Positions 15,645 to 25,868 are shown, counted from the first letter of the stretch. The stretch is 64,000 nucleotides of DNA from an uncultured Kiloniellaceae bacterium (GCA_947493695.1 CANLSF010000007.1:434001-498000), one strand, 5' to 3'. Made by a program: numbers and translations. Notes: generated from the sequence alone by a model not told the origin.

Positions 15645-16433
15645 ATGATTTCAAAATTGAAAGCAGTGGTCCTGGCTCTGTTGCTTACGGGTCTGACCCC
15701 AGCAGGAATCGCTCAGGCCGAACTCTCCGATGTTCTTGCTTCAGGCAAGATCAAGATTGCCATACCGGAAAACTTCCCGCCTTTCGGCTCCTTGAATGAA
15801 GAGGGCGAATATGCCGGTTACGACGTCGATGTTGCCAAACTCGTCGGCGAAAACCTGGGCGTAGAGGTCGAGCTGGTGCCGGTGACTTCCAAACAGCGCA
15901 TTCCCTTTTTAGAGACAGATCGTGTGGATCTGGTCATCTCCTCCATGGGAGCAAATCCTGAGCGCGCAAAGTCAATTTGGTTTTCCAGCGCCTACGCTCC
16001 ATTCTTTTCCGGCGCGTTCGCAGCAAGCGATGTTAAAATCGCCTCACCAGATGATCTTGTCGGCAAAAAGGTAGGTGTTACCGGCGGAACCCTCGAAGAT
16101 CTGGAGCTAACCGAAAATGGCCCCGAAGGTATCGAAATTATCCGCTTCGGCGACAATGCCGCGAATCTGGCAGCCTTTCTGTCCAGTCAGGTGGAGGTCC
16201 TGGTTACAGGGAACACCGTCGCCGCGAAACTCTCCGCCGACAACCCTGACCTGGACATTGAAACCAAACTCATTATCAAGGAGTCACCCGCGTTCATCGG
16301 CGTTAAAAAGGGCAATTTCGACCTGTTGCAGTGGGTAAACGTCTTCATCCTGCATAAAAAACTCGGTGGCGAACTCAATGGGTTTTCCGAGAAGTGGCTT
16401 GGACAGAAGCTGCCGGCACTGCCAGCGCTCTAA
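15645..16433 (+). CDS. amino acid ABC transporter solute-binding protein (SBP_bac_3)
   Basis: The 262-residue receptor has a Sec signal peptide: MISKLKAVVLALLLTGL, cleaved near GIAQA-E. Family-3 features follow: IKIAIPENFPPFGSLNEEGE, then YAGYDVDVAKLV, and further on VTGGTLEDL. I chose ATG 15645, which has GAAAGGAAGA upstream and places the signal at the true N-terminus. An ATG at 15591 overlaps the permease stop and would add 18 polar residues. The hinge sequence FGDNAANLAAFLSSQVEVLV is typical of cystine/polar amino acid receptors. It is the last gene of the cassette. Confidence 0.9.
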   Translation: MISKLKAVVLALLLTGLTPAGIAQAELSDVLASGKIKIAIPENFPPFGSLNEEGEYAGYDVDVAKLVGENLGVEVELVPVTSKQRIPFLETDRVDLVISSMGANPERAKSIWFSSAYAPFFSGAFAASDVKIASPDDLVGKKVGVTGGTLEDLELTENGPEGIEIIRFGDNAANLAAFLSSQVEVLVTGNTVAAKLSADNPDLDIETKLIIKESPAFIGVKKGNFDLLQWVNVFILHKKLGGELNGFSEKWLGQKLPALPAL

Positions 16434-16455
16434 TCGCGGTAACCAGCGACCGGTT

Positions 16456-17769
16456 TTAAATAAGGGTCGTTCGGTCGGCAGGGAGACGCACTCGGATTGT
16501 CGTCCCCTGCCCCGACTGACTTTCTATGTCCAAGGTTCCCTTGTGCAGCTCGACCAGAGTTTTGCTCAGCGGCAAGCCCAATCCGACACCTTGGCGGCTT
16601 CGCGTCGCGACACTCTCAACCTGACGGAACGGCTCAAGAGCAACCTTGATATCGGAACGACTCATCCCGACACCAGAGTCCGAAACAGAGATCTCTAGGT
16701 CATCATCCTCAAGAAGCCGTGCGCGAATCATGACGACAGCCCCACTGGGCGAGAACTTGATCGCGTTGGTCATCAGATTGACAATCACCTGCTTCATCTT
16801 CAGAGGATCGGCGTAGAGGATGGGCAAATCCTCGTCGATCGACATTCTCAAGTGAACGTTGGCACGGGTGGCCTGTTCCCTCACCAGACTGATGGAAGCC
16901 TCAACAAGTGTGTTGACCTCAACTGCCTCTGGGTGCAGCTCTCCATGCCCTGACTCAAAACGGGAGAGATCAAGAACGTCATTAATTAAGTCCAGCAGAT
17001 GACGCGCGGAGCTATGAATGTCACTGGCATAGGAGGGGAATTTTTCCACACCCTTTGGCCCCAGCAACCCGTCTTTCATGATCTCAGAGAAGCCCAGGAT
17101 CGCGTTCAGAGGGGTACGCAACTCATGACTTACGCTGGCCAGGAACTCGGACTTCGACCGGCTCGCTCGCTCTGCGGATTCTTTCGCGAGACGCAGCTCG
17201 AATTCGTTGCGTGTGCGTTCCATCGCAATACCGGTCAGACGGGCCGCGGTCATGACCTCTTCCAGCTCGGCAGTCGCAGGCACATGCCTTTCCTCGTTAT
17301 AGACAGCGAAGGTTCCCAGCAGATCGCCGGTCATGGCAAAAACCGGCTGGCACCAGCAGGCAAGAAGACCTGCCTTGATGACCTGCGCATCGACAGCCAT
17401 CCACGCCGTATCGGCTTCGACGTCCTCAACCACGACACGGCGTCTCTTGAAGGCGGACACAGCGCAGCAGTGTCCGCTTGGTCCCACGTTCAACCCGTTG
17501 ATCGCTTCGATGTACCAGTCAGCGACACTTGGAGCGGCGAGATGACACAAAGTCAGGTGATCGGCATCGAGCGCCATGATCGCGCAGCGCATGCCGGCAT
17601 GGAGCCCCTCGACCTTGCCGATGATCGCCTCCAGTGAAAGCTGAAGCGGGGCACCTGTGGCCAGAAGTTCGAGCACGGTGTTCCAGTCCTGGCGCGACGC
17701 AGTTTCGTCGCTGGACACCAGCTCACCCCCTCGTCCTTCAGCCCGCGTTGGGTTTAGGGCATCCGCCAT
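16456..17769 (-). CDS. GAF-domain sensor histidine kinase
   Basis: The 437-residue kinase lacks membrane helices, so it is probably cytosolic. Residues about 35-180 form a GAF domain with several Cys and His (GPSGHCCAVSAF, GLLACWCQPVF), which may bind a ligand or metal. The HisKA box is FLASVSHELRTPLNA with H215. The ATPase domain has the N box NLMTNAIKF, G1 DSGVGM and G2 GVGLGLPLS. No receiver domain or partner response regulator is adjacent, so it is an orphan kinase here. It converges with the ABC operon; the stops are 22 bp apart. ATG 17769 has GAGGAAAA upstream. Confidence 0.9.
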   Translation of the reverse strand: MADALNPTRAEGRGGELVSSDETASRQDWNTVLELLATGAPLQLSLEAIIGKVEGLHAGMRCAIMALDADHLTLCHLAAPSVADWYIEAINGLNVGPSGHCCAVSAFKRRRVVVEDVEADTAWMAVDAQVIKAGLLACWCQPVFAMTGDLLGTFAVYNEERHVPATAELEEVMTAARLTGIAMERTRNEFELRLAKESAERASRSKSEFLASVSHELRTPLNAILGFSEIMKDGLLGPKGVEKFPSYASDIHSSARHLLDLINDVLDLSRFESGHGELHPEAVEVNTLVEASISLVREQATRANVHLRMSIDEDLPILYADPLKMKQVIVNLMTNAIKFSPSGAVVMIRARLLEDDDLEISVSDSGVGMSRSDIKVALEPFRQVESVATRSRQGVGLGLPLSKTLVELHKGTLDIESQSGQGTTIRVRLPADRTTLI

Positions 17770-18320
17770 TTTTCCTCGGCTCCGACATTCGAATCGAACT
17801 CAACGCCTACCCTGGACTGTTATTGGGCGCCTCATGCTCTTGGTCACGATCATCACAAGCCAACCAGACTACACCTTGCAATTGCACTATTTGATTAGGC
17901 ATTCCGGGCATCTTACAAAAAACAGCGGCAATACGTTTTTACGCAAACAAGTCTATTAACAATTTGTAAAAAAAGAGTTAACGGCGCCCTAAATTTAAGT
18001 ACTTATAATTGATAAAAATAATAAAAATCTCTAACAACGTTAGACAAACGCAATCGCGTCATAAGAGTCAAACCCCGCATACACCTGTGCTTGAAAGCGT
18101 CCGGGGCTTCAGTCAAAAATAATCATGATATGCATGAGATATGCGCCCGGCTGTTTTATTCCCCACAGAGAGTGGAACTGAAGGCCGAGAGTTGCTAAAT
18201 CAGTGTAGTCTGGTGTCACAAGGCGGTCTGTCTTGGGGGTAAATCATCCGGATACCAACGCTTGCCTCCTCATTCTGGTTGTGGCCGGCCGTCGGAAAGA
18301 AGCTGTTCAGGGAAAGAAAC
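17770..18320. other. 551-bp intergenic region, AT-rich, no gene recognised
   Basis: This is the divergent upstream region of the histidine kinase and acyl-CoA dehydrogenase genes. Positions about 17930-18060 are markedly AT-rich for this window. A small dyad CTAAC-AAC-GTTAG lies at 18031-18043. No convincing open frame with a ribosome-binding site, tRNA or terminator is visible. Promoters for both genes are expected here but not assignable with confidence. Confidence 0.6.
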
Positions 18321-20108
18321 ATGACCTACACCGCCCCCCTCGAAGACATGCGGTTCGTGCTTGACGAAATCGCCGGCCTGCCTGGTATCGCCGAGATGCC
18401 TGGATATGAAGATGCGACCCCGGATCTCGTTGATGCCGTGCTGGGTGAAGCCGGACGTCTGGCCAGCGAAGTGCTTGCGCCCTTAAACCACAGCGGTGAC
18501 CGGGAGGGCTTGAACTTTGACAATGGGGTGGTGCGCACGCCAAAGGGATTTCGCGAGGCCTATCAGCAATATGTGGAAAGCGGCTGGAATTCCCTCCCCT
18601 TCGATTCCGAATATGGCGGCCAGGGCCTACCCTGGGCGCTCTCTACCGCTGTCACGGAGATGTGGAACGCGGCCAATATGAGCTTTGCGCTCTGCCCGTT
18701 GCTCAATCAGGGCGCGGTCGATCTGCTCGAGACCCACGCGACCGAAGAACAGAAGCAAACCTATCTGACCAAATTGATCTCCGGTGAGTGGACGGGAACC
18801 ATGAATCTGACCGAACCGCAGGCCGGGTCGGACGTTGGCGCCCTGAAGAGCAGGGCAGTTCCAAACGGCGATCATTATCTCATTACCGGTCAGAAGATTT
18901 ACATTACCTGGGGCGAGCACGACTGCACGGACAACATCGTCCATCTGGTACTGGCACGGTTGCCTGATGCGCCCGCCGGAACCAAGGGCATCAGTCTTTT
19001 CATCGTGCCTAAATTTCTGGTCAATGCGGATGGAACGCTCGGACAACGCAATGATCTTCGCTGTGTATCGCTTGAGCACAAACTCGGCATCCACGCATCA
19101 CCGACCTGCGTCATGGCATATGGCGACAACGGTGGTGCTGTCGGGTATCTCGTCGGAGAAGAAAACAAGGGCATGGCCTGCATGTTCACGATGATGAACA
19201 ACGCACGTCTATCCGTAGGCATGCAGGGTGTCGCCATTGCTGACAGGGCCTATCAGCAGGCCACCAGTTTCGCACGCGACCGCGTCCAAAGCCGTGCTAT
19301 AGGCAGCACCGACCCCAAAGCCTCTGCAATCATCCAGCATCCGGATGTCCGCCGCATGTTAATGACCATGCGTGCCGGAACCGAGGCCATGCGCTGCATC
19401 GCCTACCTCAATGCCGCGGAAATCGATCGTTCGCATCATCATCCGGACGCATCGGTTCGCGCGAAGAGCAATGCCCGTGCCGGGCTGCTGACGCCGATCA
19501 CCAAAGGCTGGTCGACAGAACTGGGCTGCAGCCTCACTTCGCTTGGAGTCCAAATCCACGGCGGGATGGGATTTATCGAAGAAACCGGGGCGGCACAGCA
19601 TTATCGGGACGCACGTATCCTGCCGATCTACGAAGGTACCACAGGCATTCAGGCGCTCGACCTGCTGACACGCAAGCTACTGCGCGACGGCGGCGAGACG
19701 GCCCGTGGCCTGATTGAGGAGATGCTGGAGACCTTCGCCCGGGTTGGCGAATCCGACGACGCACGCGTTTCGACCCTCGCGGCGCCAGCGATCGAACAGA
19801 CCCGGCTTCTGGCAAGGACCACCGAAACACTTCTGCAGACGGGTGCCGAGGATATGGTGACCGCCGCCGCAGCCGCTACGCCTTACCTCAACCTCTTCGG
19901 CACCGTCGCGGGCGGTTGGCTCCTTTGCAAGTCAGCGCTGACCGCCAGCGGAAAACTCGCCGGTGGTGAAGGCAACGCCGACTTCTTCGATGCCAAGATC
20001 AAGACCACCCGTTTTTATCTGGATAATATCCTGCCGCAGGCCGTTGGTTACGCGGCAGCAGTCGACGGCGCGCAGAGCGTTATGGAAATGGACGAAGCAC
20101 AGTTTTAA
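18321..20108 (+). CDS. acyl-CoA dehydrogenase, 600-residue DmdC/FadE-like class
   Basis: The 595-residue flavoprotein has the acyl-CoA dehydrogenase N, middle and C domains plus an extra C-terminal helical domain, giving the long bacterial class that includes DmdC and many FadE-like enzymes. Visible motifs are MNLTEPQAGSDVGALKS (FAD/substrate loop), YLITGQKIYITWGEHD, and GGMGFIEETGAAQHYRDARILPIYEGTTGIQ, whose parts carry the catalytic Glu region. ATG 18321 with GGGAAAGAAA upstream is preferred to a farther start at 18279. Substrate could be a fatty acyl-CoA or 3-methylmercaptopropionyl-CoA; it cannot be decided here. Confidence 0.9.
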   Translation: MTYTAPLEDMRFVLDEIAGLPGIAEMPGYEDATPDLVDAVLGEAGRLASEVLAPLNHSGDREGLNFDNGVVRTPKGFREAYQQYVESGWNSLPFDSEYGGQGLPWALSTAVTEMWNAANMSFALCPLLNQGAVDLLETHATEEQKQTYLTKLISGEWTGTMNLTEPQAGSDVGALKSRAVPNGDHYLITGQKIYITWGEHDCTDNIVHLVLARLPDAPAGTKGISLFIVPKFLVNADGTLGQRNDLRCVSLEHKLGIHASPTCVMAYGDNGGAVGYLVGEENKGMACMFTMMNNARLSVGMQGVAIADRAYQQATSFARDRVQSRAIGSTDPKASAIIQHPDVRRMLMTMRAGTEAMRCIAYLNAAEIDRSHHHPDASVRAKSNARAGLLTPITKGWSTELGCSLTSLGVQIHGGMGFIEETGAAQHYRDARILPIYEGTTGIQALDLLTRKLLRDGGETARGLIEEMLETFARVGESDDARVSTLAAPAIEQTRLLARTTETLLQTGAEDMVTAAAAATPYLNLFGTVAGGWLLCKSALTASGKLAGGEGNADFFDAKIKTTRFYLDNILPQAVGYAAAVDGAQSVMEMDEAQF

Positions 20109-20134
20109 AGACAGAGATGGTTTGGGATCACAGG

Positions 20135-21235
20135 TTAAAGGAGAGGTCGAACCTGCTCCAGAAACCGGGTGATATCCTTCGCATCGACGAAAGCATGAAC
20201 CGATAGTCGGATCCGTCCATCGTCGCCCCACACCAGAATGTTCTGCGCGGCCAATGACTGCATAATATTCTCGCAATCGGCATGGGCGAAGGCGATATTT
20301 CCGGCCCGCTCCACCTCCGGCTCCGGTGTAAGAACTTCTGTTCCCAGCGAAACAAGTTCTCTGCGCAGGTCGCCGCCGAGCGCCCTGGCGTTGGCGGCAA
20401 TCCTATCGATGCCGATCTCAAGCAGATACTCCAGGGATCTCTGCATCAGATAGGCATCCAGGTGATTGGGGTTACCGACTTCAGCACGCTGGGCGCTCGC
20501 AAGAAGTCGATATTCACCTGGTAAATCGCCTTCTGTTGCTGAATTCCAGCCCACCCCCATCGGCTCGAAATCAGGTTGGCGCGTACGGTTCCAAATCAGA
20601 ATGCCGGTGTGGGTCGAGAGCAGCCACTTGTAGCCACAGCTGACCACGAAGTCGCTATGACGTGCGTCGACCGGCACCACTCCGAGTGCGTGGCTGGCGT
20701 CGGTCAGCAGCATGGTCTCACGGCTATTCAGAGCCACGGAAAGCCCGGCAACATCAATCTGCTGCCCGGTCAGATAGCTAACCTGGCTGACCAGCATCAG
20801 GCGCGTACTTCCATCGCAAGCTTCGACCAGATCGTCGATCTCAACGAGCCCGTTTCTGGAGGGCACTATTCTGACCTCTACACCGAGTTTTTCGAGGCGC
20901 GCCAGGCCGTAGCGCCCGGACGCAAACTCGACTGCAGGTGTAACCACCGAGTCACCCGCCTTCCATTCAATCGACGAAATAACCCGGGAAATCCCCTCCG
21001 AAGCACTCCCGGTCAACGCAACGTCGTCCGATGTCATCCCGGTAAGTCGGCCCAGTAGCGCCCGCACCTCCTCGACAACGGTCCAGTGACGCCTATAACC
21101 ATTCTGTCCATCCGCCTTGTCGCGGGCAAAGTCTTCAAAGGCATCCCGATGGACCTTGAGCAACGGTGGCTCACCGCCTGTCGCCAAGTGGGCCACGCCT
21201 TCCAACCCAATGAAGTCACTTTTATTCGCCAGCAT
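20135..21235 (-). CDS. class V aminotransferase family PLP enzyme
   Basis: The 366-residue fold-type I PLP enzyme has D179 and H182 (LLTDASHALG) that contact the cofactor and K203 (SCGYKWLL) as the Schiff-base lysine. It resembles the isopenicillin-N-epimerase/kynureninase/cysteine desulfurase-like branch. There is no obvious flexible Cys loop of a housekeeping IscS, and the protein is shorter. Ribosome-binding sequence GGAGATATAA precedes ATG 21235. It is divergent from the N-acyl-D-amino-acid deacylase, hinting at shared amino acid chemistry. Exact reaction unknown. Confidence 0.85.
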   Translation of the reverse strand: MLANKSDFIGLEGVAHLATGGEPPLLKVHRDAFEDFARDKADGQNGYRRHWTVVEEVRALLGRLTGMTSDDVALTGSASEGISRVISSIEWKAGDSVVTPAVEFASGRYGLARLEKLGVEVRIVPSRNGLVEIDDLVEACDGSTRLMLVSQVSYLTGQQIDVAGLSVALNSRETMLLTDASHALGVVPVDARHSDFVVSCGYKWLLSTHTGILIWNRTRQPDFEPMGVGWNSATEGDLPGEYRLLASAQRAEVGNPNHLDAYLMQRSLEYLLEIGIDRIAANARALGGDLRRELVSLGTEVLTPEPEVERAGNIAFAHADCENIMQSLAAQNILVWGDDGRIRLSVHAFVDAKDITRFLEQVRPLL

Positions 21236-21343
21236 TTATATCTCCGTGAACGCGTGCCCTGACCTGCAGGGCGTCCGAGCCCCTAACCTATCCTGCTATA
21301 TTCTGCTATCAAGGATGACTCTTCCATCGAAACGGACAGGCCG

Positions 21344-22810
21344 GTGACGAAAAAAGACAACGCTGCACAAACGCAACGCCACGACCTTATCATCAGAAAC
21401 GCCCGGATCATTGACGGCAGTGGCGAAGCCTCGGTATCTGGCGACCTCGCGGTTGACGGCGATCGCATCACGGCAATGGGCGATCTGTCCCGGGAGCTGG
21501 GCGCAAGCGAAATCGATGCAGGAGGCAAGGTCCTCGCACCGGGCTTTATCGATTCCCACACCCACGACGACCATGCTCTGCTGGCGACCCCCGCTATGGA
21601 ATGCAAGATCAGCCAGGGTGTGACCACTGTGGTGACAGGCAATTGCGGGGTCAGTATCGCCCCACTGAAAATCGAACAGCGTCCACCCCCGCCGATCGAC
21701 CTGCTCTCAGGTAACCCGCGGGATTTTCATCCCAGCTTTTCAGGTTACCTCGATGCCCTGGACAAAGACCCCGCAGCGGTGAATGCCGTCTGTCAGGTCG
21801 GTCATTCGACCCTGCGGCTGGCCGCCATGGACCGCTTGGACCGAACCGCTACGCGCGATGAGATTGCCAAGATGCGCAGGACACTAGGCGACTCTATGGA
21901 AGCGGGCGCAGCAGGTTTCTCGACCGGGCTCTTTTATCCACCAGCCCGCGAAGCCACGACAGAAGAAGTCATCGAGATCCTGGAAGGCTTCAGCGAATTC
22001 GGCGCCCTGCACACGACGCATATGCGCGACGAGGCCGATAACATCGCGGAGTCAATTGCCGAGACAGCCAGGATTGGACGGGAAGCGGCCATCCCGGTCC
22101 TGATCTCTCATCATAAATGCGTCGGCCGCAATAACCATGGCCGTTCGAGCGAGACCCTCGCCGCCATCGACCATGCCCGTTCGCAACAACCACTGGCGCT
22201 TGACGCCTACCCTTACATTGCGGGCTCAACCATGCTGGACGCGGGACGTCTGATGACGGCCTCCAAAGTGCTCGTCACCTGGTCAGTTCCGCATCCGAAA
22301 TACTCGGGCTGGGATCTGGAGGATGTCGCCAGGGATATGGCGTTGTCCGTCGATGACACCATCGAGGCGTTGCTGCCCGCCGGCGGCATCTTCTTTTCTA
22401 TGGACGAAGAGGATGTAAAGCGCATTCTGGCCTATCCCCACACCATGATCGGATCAGACGGCATCCCCGGCGACGAGCATCCACACCCGCGTCTCTGGGG
22501 CACCTTCCCGCGTGTCTTAGGCCGTTACGCCAGGGACGAAGGGCTGTTCAGTCTGGAAACCGCTGTGCGCAAAATGACCGCCATGACGGCTGAACAATTC
22601 AAACTGGAAGATCGCGGTGTCATCCGACCCGGCGCCTTTGCCGACCTTGTGATTTTCGATGCAGAGGAAATAGAAGACTCAGCCAGCTTCGAACACCCCG
22701 CCACACCCGCCAAGGGCATTCACAGCGTCTTCGTCAACGGTCGCAAGGTGTGGAGCGACGGCGCCTACAGCGGCGCCCGACCGGGCCGCGCACTGCGGCA
22801 CCGGCACTAG
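21344..22810 (+). CDS. N-acyl-D-amino-acid deacylase-type amidohydrolase
   Basis: This 488-residue amidohydrolase-superfamily enzyme has an N-terminal beta-sandwich start (LIIRNARIIDGSG), the metal motif PGFIDSHTHDD, VTTVVTGNCGVSIAP (the Cys is a known metal ligand in D-aminoacylases), the signature HTTHMRDEADNIAES and a late IGSDGIPGDEHPHPR. It hydrolyses N-acyl-D-amino acids or related D-configured amides. The start is a GTG at 21344 with only a weak upstream purine run, so a slightly different start is possible. Gene neighbours (PLP enzyme, carbamoylase-type M20 hydrolase) suggest D-amino acid or hydantoin salvage. Confidence 0.85.
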   Translation: MTKKDNAAQTQRHDLIIRNARIIDGSGEASVSGDLAVDGDRITAMGDLSRELGASEIDAGGKVLAPGFIDSHTHDDHALLATPAMECKISQGVTTVVTGNCGVSIAPLKIEQRPPPPIDLLSGNPRDFHPSFSGYLDALDKDPAAVNAVCQVGHSTLRLAAMDRLDRTATRDEIAKMRRTLGDSMEAGAAGFSTGLFYPPAREATTEEVIEILEGFSEFGALHTTHMRDEADNIAESIAETARIGREAAIPVLISHHKCVGRNNHGRSSETLAAIDHARSQQPLALDAYPYIAGSTMLDAGRLMTASKVLVTWSVPHPKYSGWDLEDVARDMALSVDDTIEALLPAGGIFFSMDEEDVKRILAYPHTMIGSDGIPGDEHPHPRLWGTFPRVLGRYARDEGLFSLETAVRKMTAMTAEQFKLEDRGVIRPGAFADLVIFDAEEIEDSASFEHPATPAKGIHSVFVNGRKVWSDGAYSGARPGRALRHRH

Positions 22811-22821
22811 TGGCAAAGTCG

Positions 22822-24045
22822 CTACTCTGACAGGATTGACGCAGTAGCGTCCGCAAGGACCTGACAGCCGAGAGCGATATCATCATCATGACTGTCCTCG
22901 GCGAAGTCGTGACTGATGCCGCCGATTGAGGGAATAAAGAGCATGGCGCAGGGCATGAATTCCGAAATAACGCCTGCGTCGTGGAATGCGCCGCTCGGCA
23001 TTTCGGTCCATTTCTCAGGGGCGTGTTTCTGAGCCGAAGCAGCGATGTGCTTGCGGAAGCCTTCATCCATATGGGCGGGTGACACACGCACGCGAGCGGG
23101 TGCGGCTGAAACTTTGGCGCCGCCGCGCGCATTGATCTCCTCGATCAAGCGCGCGACCGTTGCCTCAAAGGCATCCAGCACGTCGGTAGATTTATCGCGG
23201 TATTGAAGATCCAGCTCCGCATAGCCGGGTACAATAGACGCCGCGCCGGGCGTGATGACGGCGCGCCCCATGGTCCAGACAGAGCGCTCGCCAGCAACCT
23301 TCGGAAACTCTTCGTTGATCGCATTGGCAAGAGCGTAGAGAGCTGCGGAGGCATCTTTGCGGATCGACATCATGGTCGTCCCCGCATGATTCTGCTGACC
23401 CTCAAAGGTCAAATGCAAACCGCCCAATCCGACAATCGACGTGACGACACCGATGTTGTTGTCGTCCTGCTCCAGATGCGGTCCCTGCTCGATGTGGGCT
23501 TCCAGAAAACCCAAGTAGCGTTCACGATCCAGCTTGATGCGTGGCACATCCGTCAAGCCTGCGGCGCGCAGCGCATCGGTCAGTTTCACACCATCCTTGT
23601 CCTGCGCGTCAGCTTCCATCTCAGGAGTGAAGAAACCACAGAGCGAGCGGCTGCCCATGCAGCCGAAAAATCGTGATTCCTCGTCCTGCAGGGACACCGC
23701 GTCAACCGCGAGATGCCGTGTTTCGGGATCCTCACGCAGCGCACGGGCGACTTCGAGGCCGTAGACGACACCCATGGCCCCGTCCAGCCAGCCACCGGTC
23801 GGTTGAGTATCCGAATGCGACCCGATCAAGACGGCCTTGCCCGGATTTGGCGAACGCCCGAGGACATTGCCGACCCCGTCAATCGTAGCTTCCAGCCCGG
23901 CTGCCTCGTATTCCGCCTTAAGCCAACGGCGGGCCTCCATGTCTTTTTCCGAAAAAGCGGGCCTGACCACACCATTATCGACCGCGCCGATGGATCGAAG
24001 GTGTCTTAAGTCGGCAAGCAGGCGTTCGGCATTGATCTGAGGCAC
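22822..24045 (-). CDS. M20-family Zn hydrolase, N-carbamoyl-L-amino-acid hydrolase/allantoate amidohydrolase type
   Basis: The 407-residue enzyme follows the AmaB/HyuC pattern: LIGSHSDTQPTGGWLDGAMGV (first metal His and Asp), SLQDEESRFFGCMGS (acidic pair), EAHIEQGPHLEQ, and a late SIGGISHDFAEDS. It also has the lid-domain substrate region GQQNHAGTTMM. It removes carbamoyl or related groups from amino acids or ureides. The start is GTG 24045 with AAGGAGA 8 nt upstream, a strong site. It converges with the deacylase gene, 11 bp between stops. Specificity is not readable from sequence. Confidence 0.88.
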   Translation of the reverse strand: MPQINAERLLADLRHLRSIGAVDNGVVRPAFSEKDMEARRWLKAEYEAAGLEATIDGVGNVLGRSPNPGKAVLIGSHSDTQPTGGWLDGAMGVVYGLEVARALREDPETRHLAVDAVSLQDEESRFFGCMGSRSLCGFFTPEMEADAQDKDGVKLTDALRAAGLTDVPRIKLDRERYLGFLEAHIEQGPHLEQDDNNIGVVTSIVGLGGLHLTFEGQQNHAGTTMMSIRKDASAALYALANAINEEFPKVAGERSVWTMGRAVITPGAASIVPGYAELDLQYRDKSTDVLDAFEATVARLIEEINARGGAKVSAAPARVRVSPAHMDEGFRKHIAASAQKHAPEKWTEMPSGAFHDAGVISEFMPCAMLFIPSIGGISHDFAEDSHDDDIALGCQVLADATASILSE

Positions 24046-24357
24046 GGTGTTGTCTCCTTACTGGATAAAAGCCCTTCATCCGTCCTGGCGGGAGCGTGAA
24101 GGATCGCCGCGCAATTATTGCCAAGCGCAGGCATTTCACAAGCAGAAGAGGTTCCACCATATGGAATGAGGAGAACACAGGGGCGCTTCGTCCATGCCTC
24201 TTTCCAGATCCCGGAAAGGGAGAATAGCACCTGTCCTTTCTTGGCCCTTTCCGTTGGGAAGCCTCCTGCTCTATATTCTGGCCCTGTTTCAAGATTGAGG
24301 CCGTGACAACCGGGTGCAGATAAATCCCGGCGGCGGCAGACCAGGGAGAGCGACGGA
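24046..24357. other. divergent promoter region between carbamoylase-type gene and glpK
   Basis: This is a 312-bp gap. A TATATT at about 24272 may be a -10 element for glpK, but no good -35 is aligned with it. A short CTTTCC...GGAAAG hairpin lies near 24202-24218. The glpK ribosome-binding site GGGAGAG is at the right edge. I see no additional gene. Confidence 0.4.
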
Positions 24358-25845
24358 ATGTCTTCAGCACGATCACTGCTTGCCATCGACCAAGGCACAA
24401 CCAGCAGCCGGGCATTGGTTTTCGATGACGCGGGCCGGCCTATGGGTCAGGCACAGCAGGAGTTGCCTCAGCACTTCCCGCAGTCGGGATGGGTTGAGCA
24501 TGATGTGGAAGACATCTGGCGCGATACAGTCGGGGTGGTCAAAGGCGCGCTCTCAAACGCCCGGGTGTCCGCCACCGACATTGCCGCGCTGGGTATAACC
24601 AACCAGCGCGAGACCACGGTTATCTGGGACCGCAAGACAGGCGAAGCGGTTCATAAGGCGATTGTCTGGCAGGACCGGCGTTCGGCGCCTCTCTGTGACC
24701 GCCTGAAGCAGGAGGGCCATGAGCCCATGGTGCAGGCCCGTACCGGCCTGCTGATCGATTCCTATTTCTCAGCGACGAAAATCGCCTGGCTGCTGGAAAA
24801 CGTTGAAGGTCTGCGTGCCCGGGCCGAACGTGGAGAACTCGCTTTCGGGACCATCGATTGCTTCCTGCTCTGGCGGCTGACCGGCGGCAAGGTTCACGCG
24901 ACCGATGCCACCAATGCGGCGCGCACGATGCTGTTCGACATTCATAGGCAGGTCTGGGACGAAGATCTCCTCGAGCTCTTTGGCGTTCCAGCCAATCTCC
25001 TGCCTGAGGTCTACGACAGCAATGCGGAATTCGGCACCACGGACGCCGGTCTGTTCGGTGCATCCATTCCGGTCCTGGGGATCGCCGGCGATCAGCAGGC
25101 CGCGACCGTTGGGCAGGCCTGCTTCGACGCCGGGATGATGAAGTCGACTTACGGCACCGGTTGCTTCGCTCTTATGAACACCGGCGAAACCGCGCTGAAG
25201 TCAACGAACCGGCTGCTGACGACGGTCGCTTACCGCATCGACGGCAAGACGAACTATGCGCTGGAAGGCAGCATTTTTGTTGCGGGTGCGGCTGTTCAGT
25301 GGCTTAGGGACGGCCTGAAGATCATCTCCTCGGCCGCCGAGACCGAGGGCCTGGCGAAATCCGCCGATGCATCGCAGCAGATTTACGTGGTTCCTGCCTT
25401 CACAGGTCTGGGCGCACCCTACTGGGATGCTGATGCCCGTGGCGCGGTCTTCGGTCTGACGCGCGCCACAGGACCGGCAGAGATCGCCCGCGCGACCCTC
25501 GAAGCAGTTTGTTATCAGACACGCGACCTCCTTAAGGCCATGGAACTGGACGGCGCAACCGGACTGGAAACCCTGCGGGTCGACGGCGGGATGGTCGCCA
25601 ACAACTGGATGCTGCAGATGCTGGCGGATATTCTGGGGGTCGCCGTCGAACGGCCCGTTGTCGCCGAAACCACAGCCCTGGGCGCCGCCAGCCTGGCAGG
25701 CCTCAAAAGCGGCGTTTTCAAGGGTCTGGAGGGAATCTCGAGCACCTGGCAAAGCACCGGCCGCTTTGAGCCCCGCATGTCGAGCGCAGAGCGCGACAGT
25801 CGTTACGAAGGCTGGTTGGACGCGGTTCGGCGGGTGCGCTCTTAA
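24358..25845 (+). CDS. glpK: glycerol kinase
   Basis: The 495-residue FGGY-family kinase has the phosphate loop [30 protein letters not shown], the substrate-binding IVWQDRR, and [16 protein letters not shown] followed by the [11 protein letters not shown] phosphate-2 motif. The length and motifs are standard for GlpK, which makes sn-glycerol 3-phosphate from ATP and glycerol. It stands alone, without a neighbouring glpF or glpD. The ribosome-binding site GGGAGAG precedes the ATG. Other FGGY sugar kinases are less likely given the high match to GlpK motifs. Confidence 0.95.
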   Translation: MSSARSLLAIDQGTTSSRALVFDDAGRPMGQAQQELPQHFPQSGWVEHDVEDIWRDTVGVVKGALSNARVSATDIAALGITNQRETTVIWDRKTGEAVHKAIVWQDRRSAPLCDRLKQEGHEPMVQARTGLLIDSYFSATKIAWLLENVEGLRARAERGELAFGTIDCFLLWRLTGGKVHATDATNAARTMLFDIHRQVWDEDLLELFGVPANLLPEVYDSNAEFGTTDAGLFGASIPVLGIAGDQQAATVGQACFDAGMMKSTYGTGCFALMNTGETALKSTNRLLTTVAYRIDGKTNYALEGSIFVAGAAVQWLRDGLKIISSAAETEGLAKSADASQQIYVVPAFTGLGAPYWDADARGAVFGLTRATGPAEIARATLEAVCYQTRDLLKAMELDGATGLETLRVDGGMVANNWMLQMLADILGVAVERPVVAETTALGAASLAGLKSGVFKGLEGISSTWQSTGRFEPRMSSAERDSRYEGWLDAVRRVRS

Positions 25846-25868
25846 TCAGGCATGCGCTCGAATTTGCA

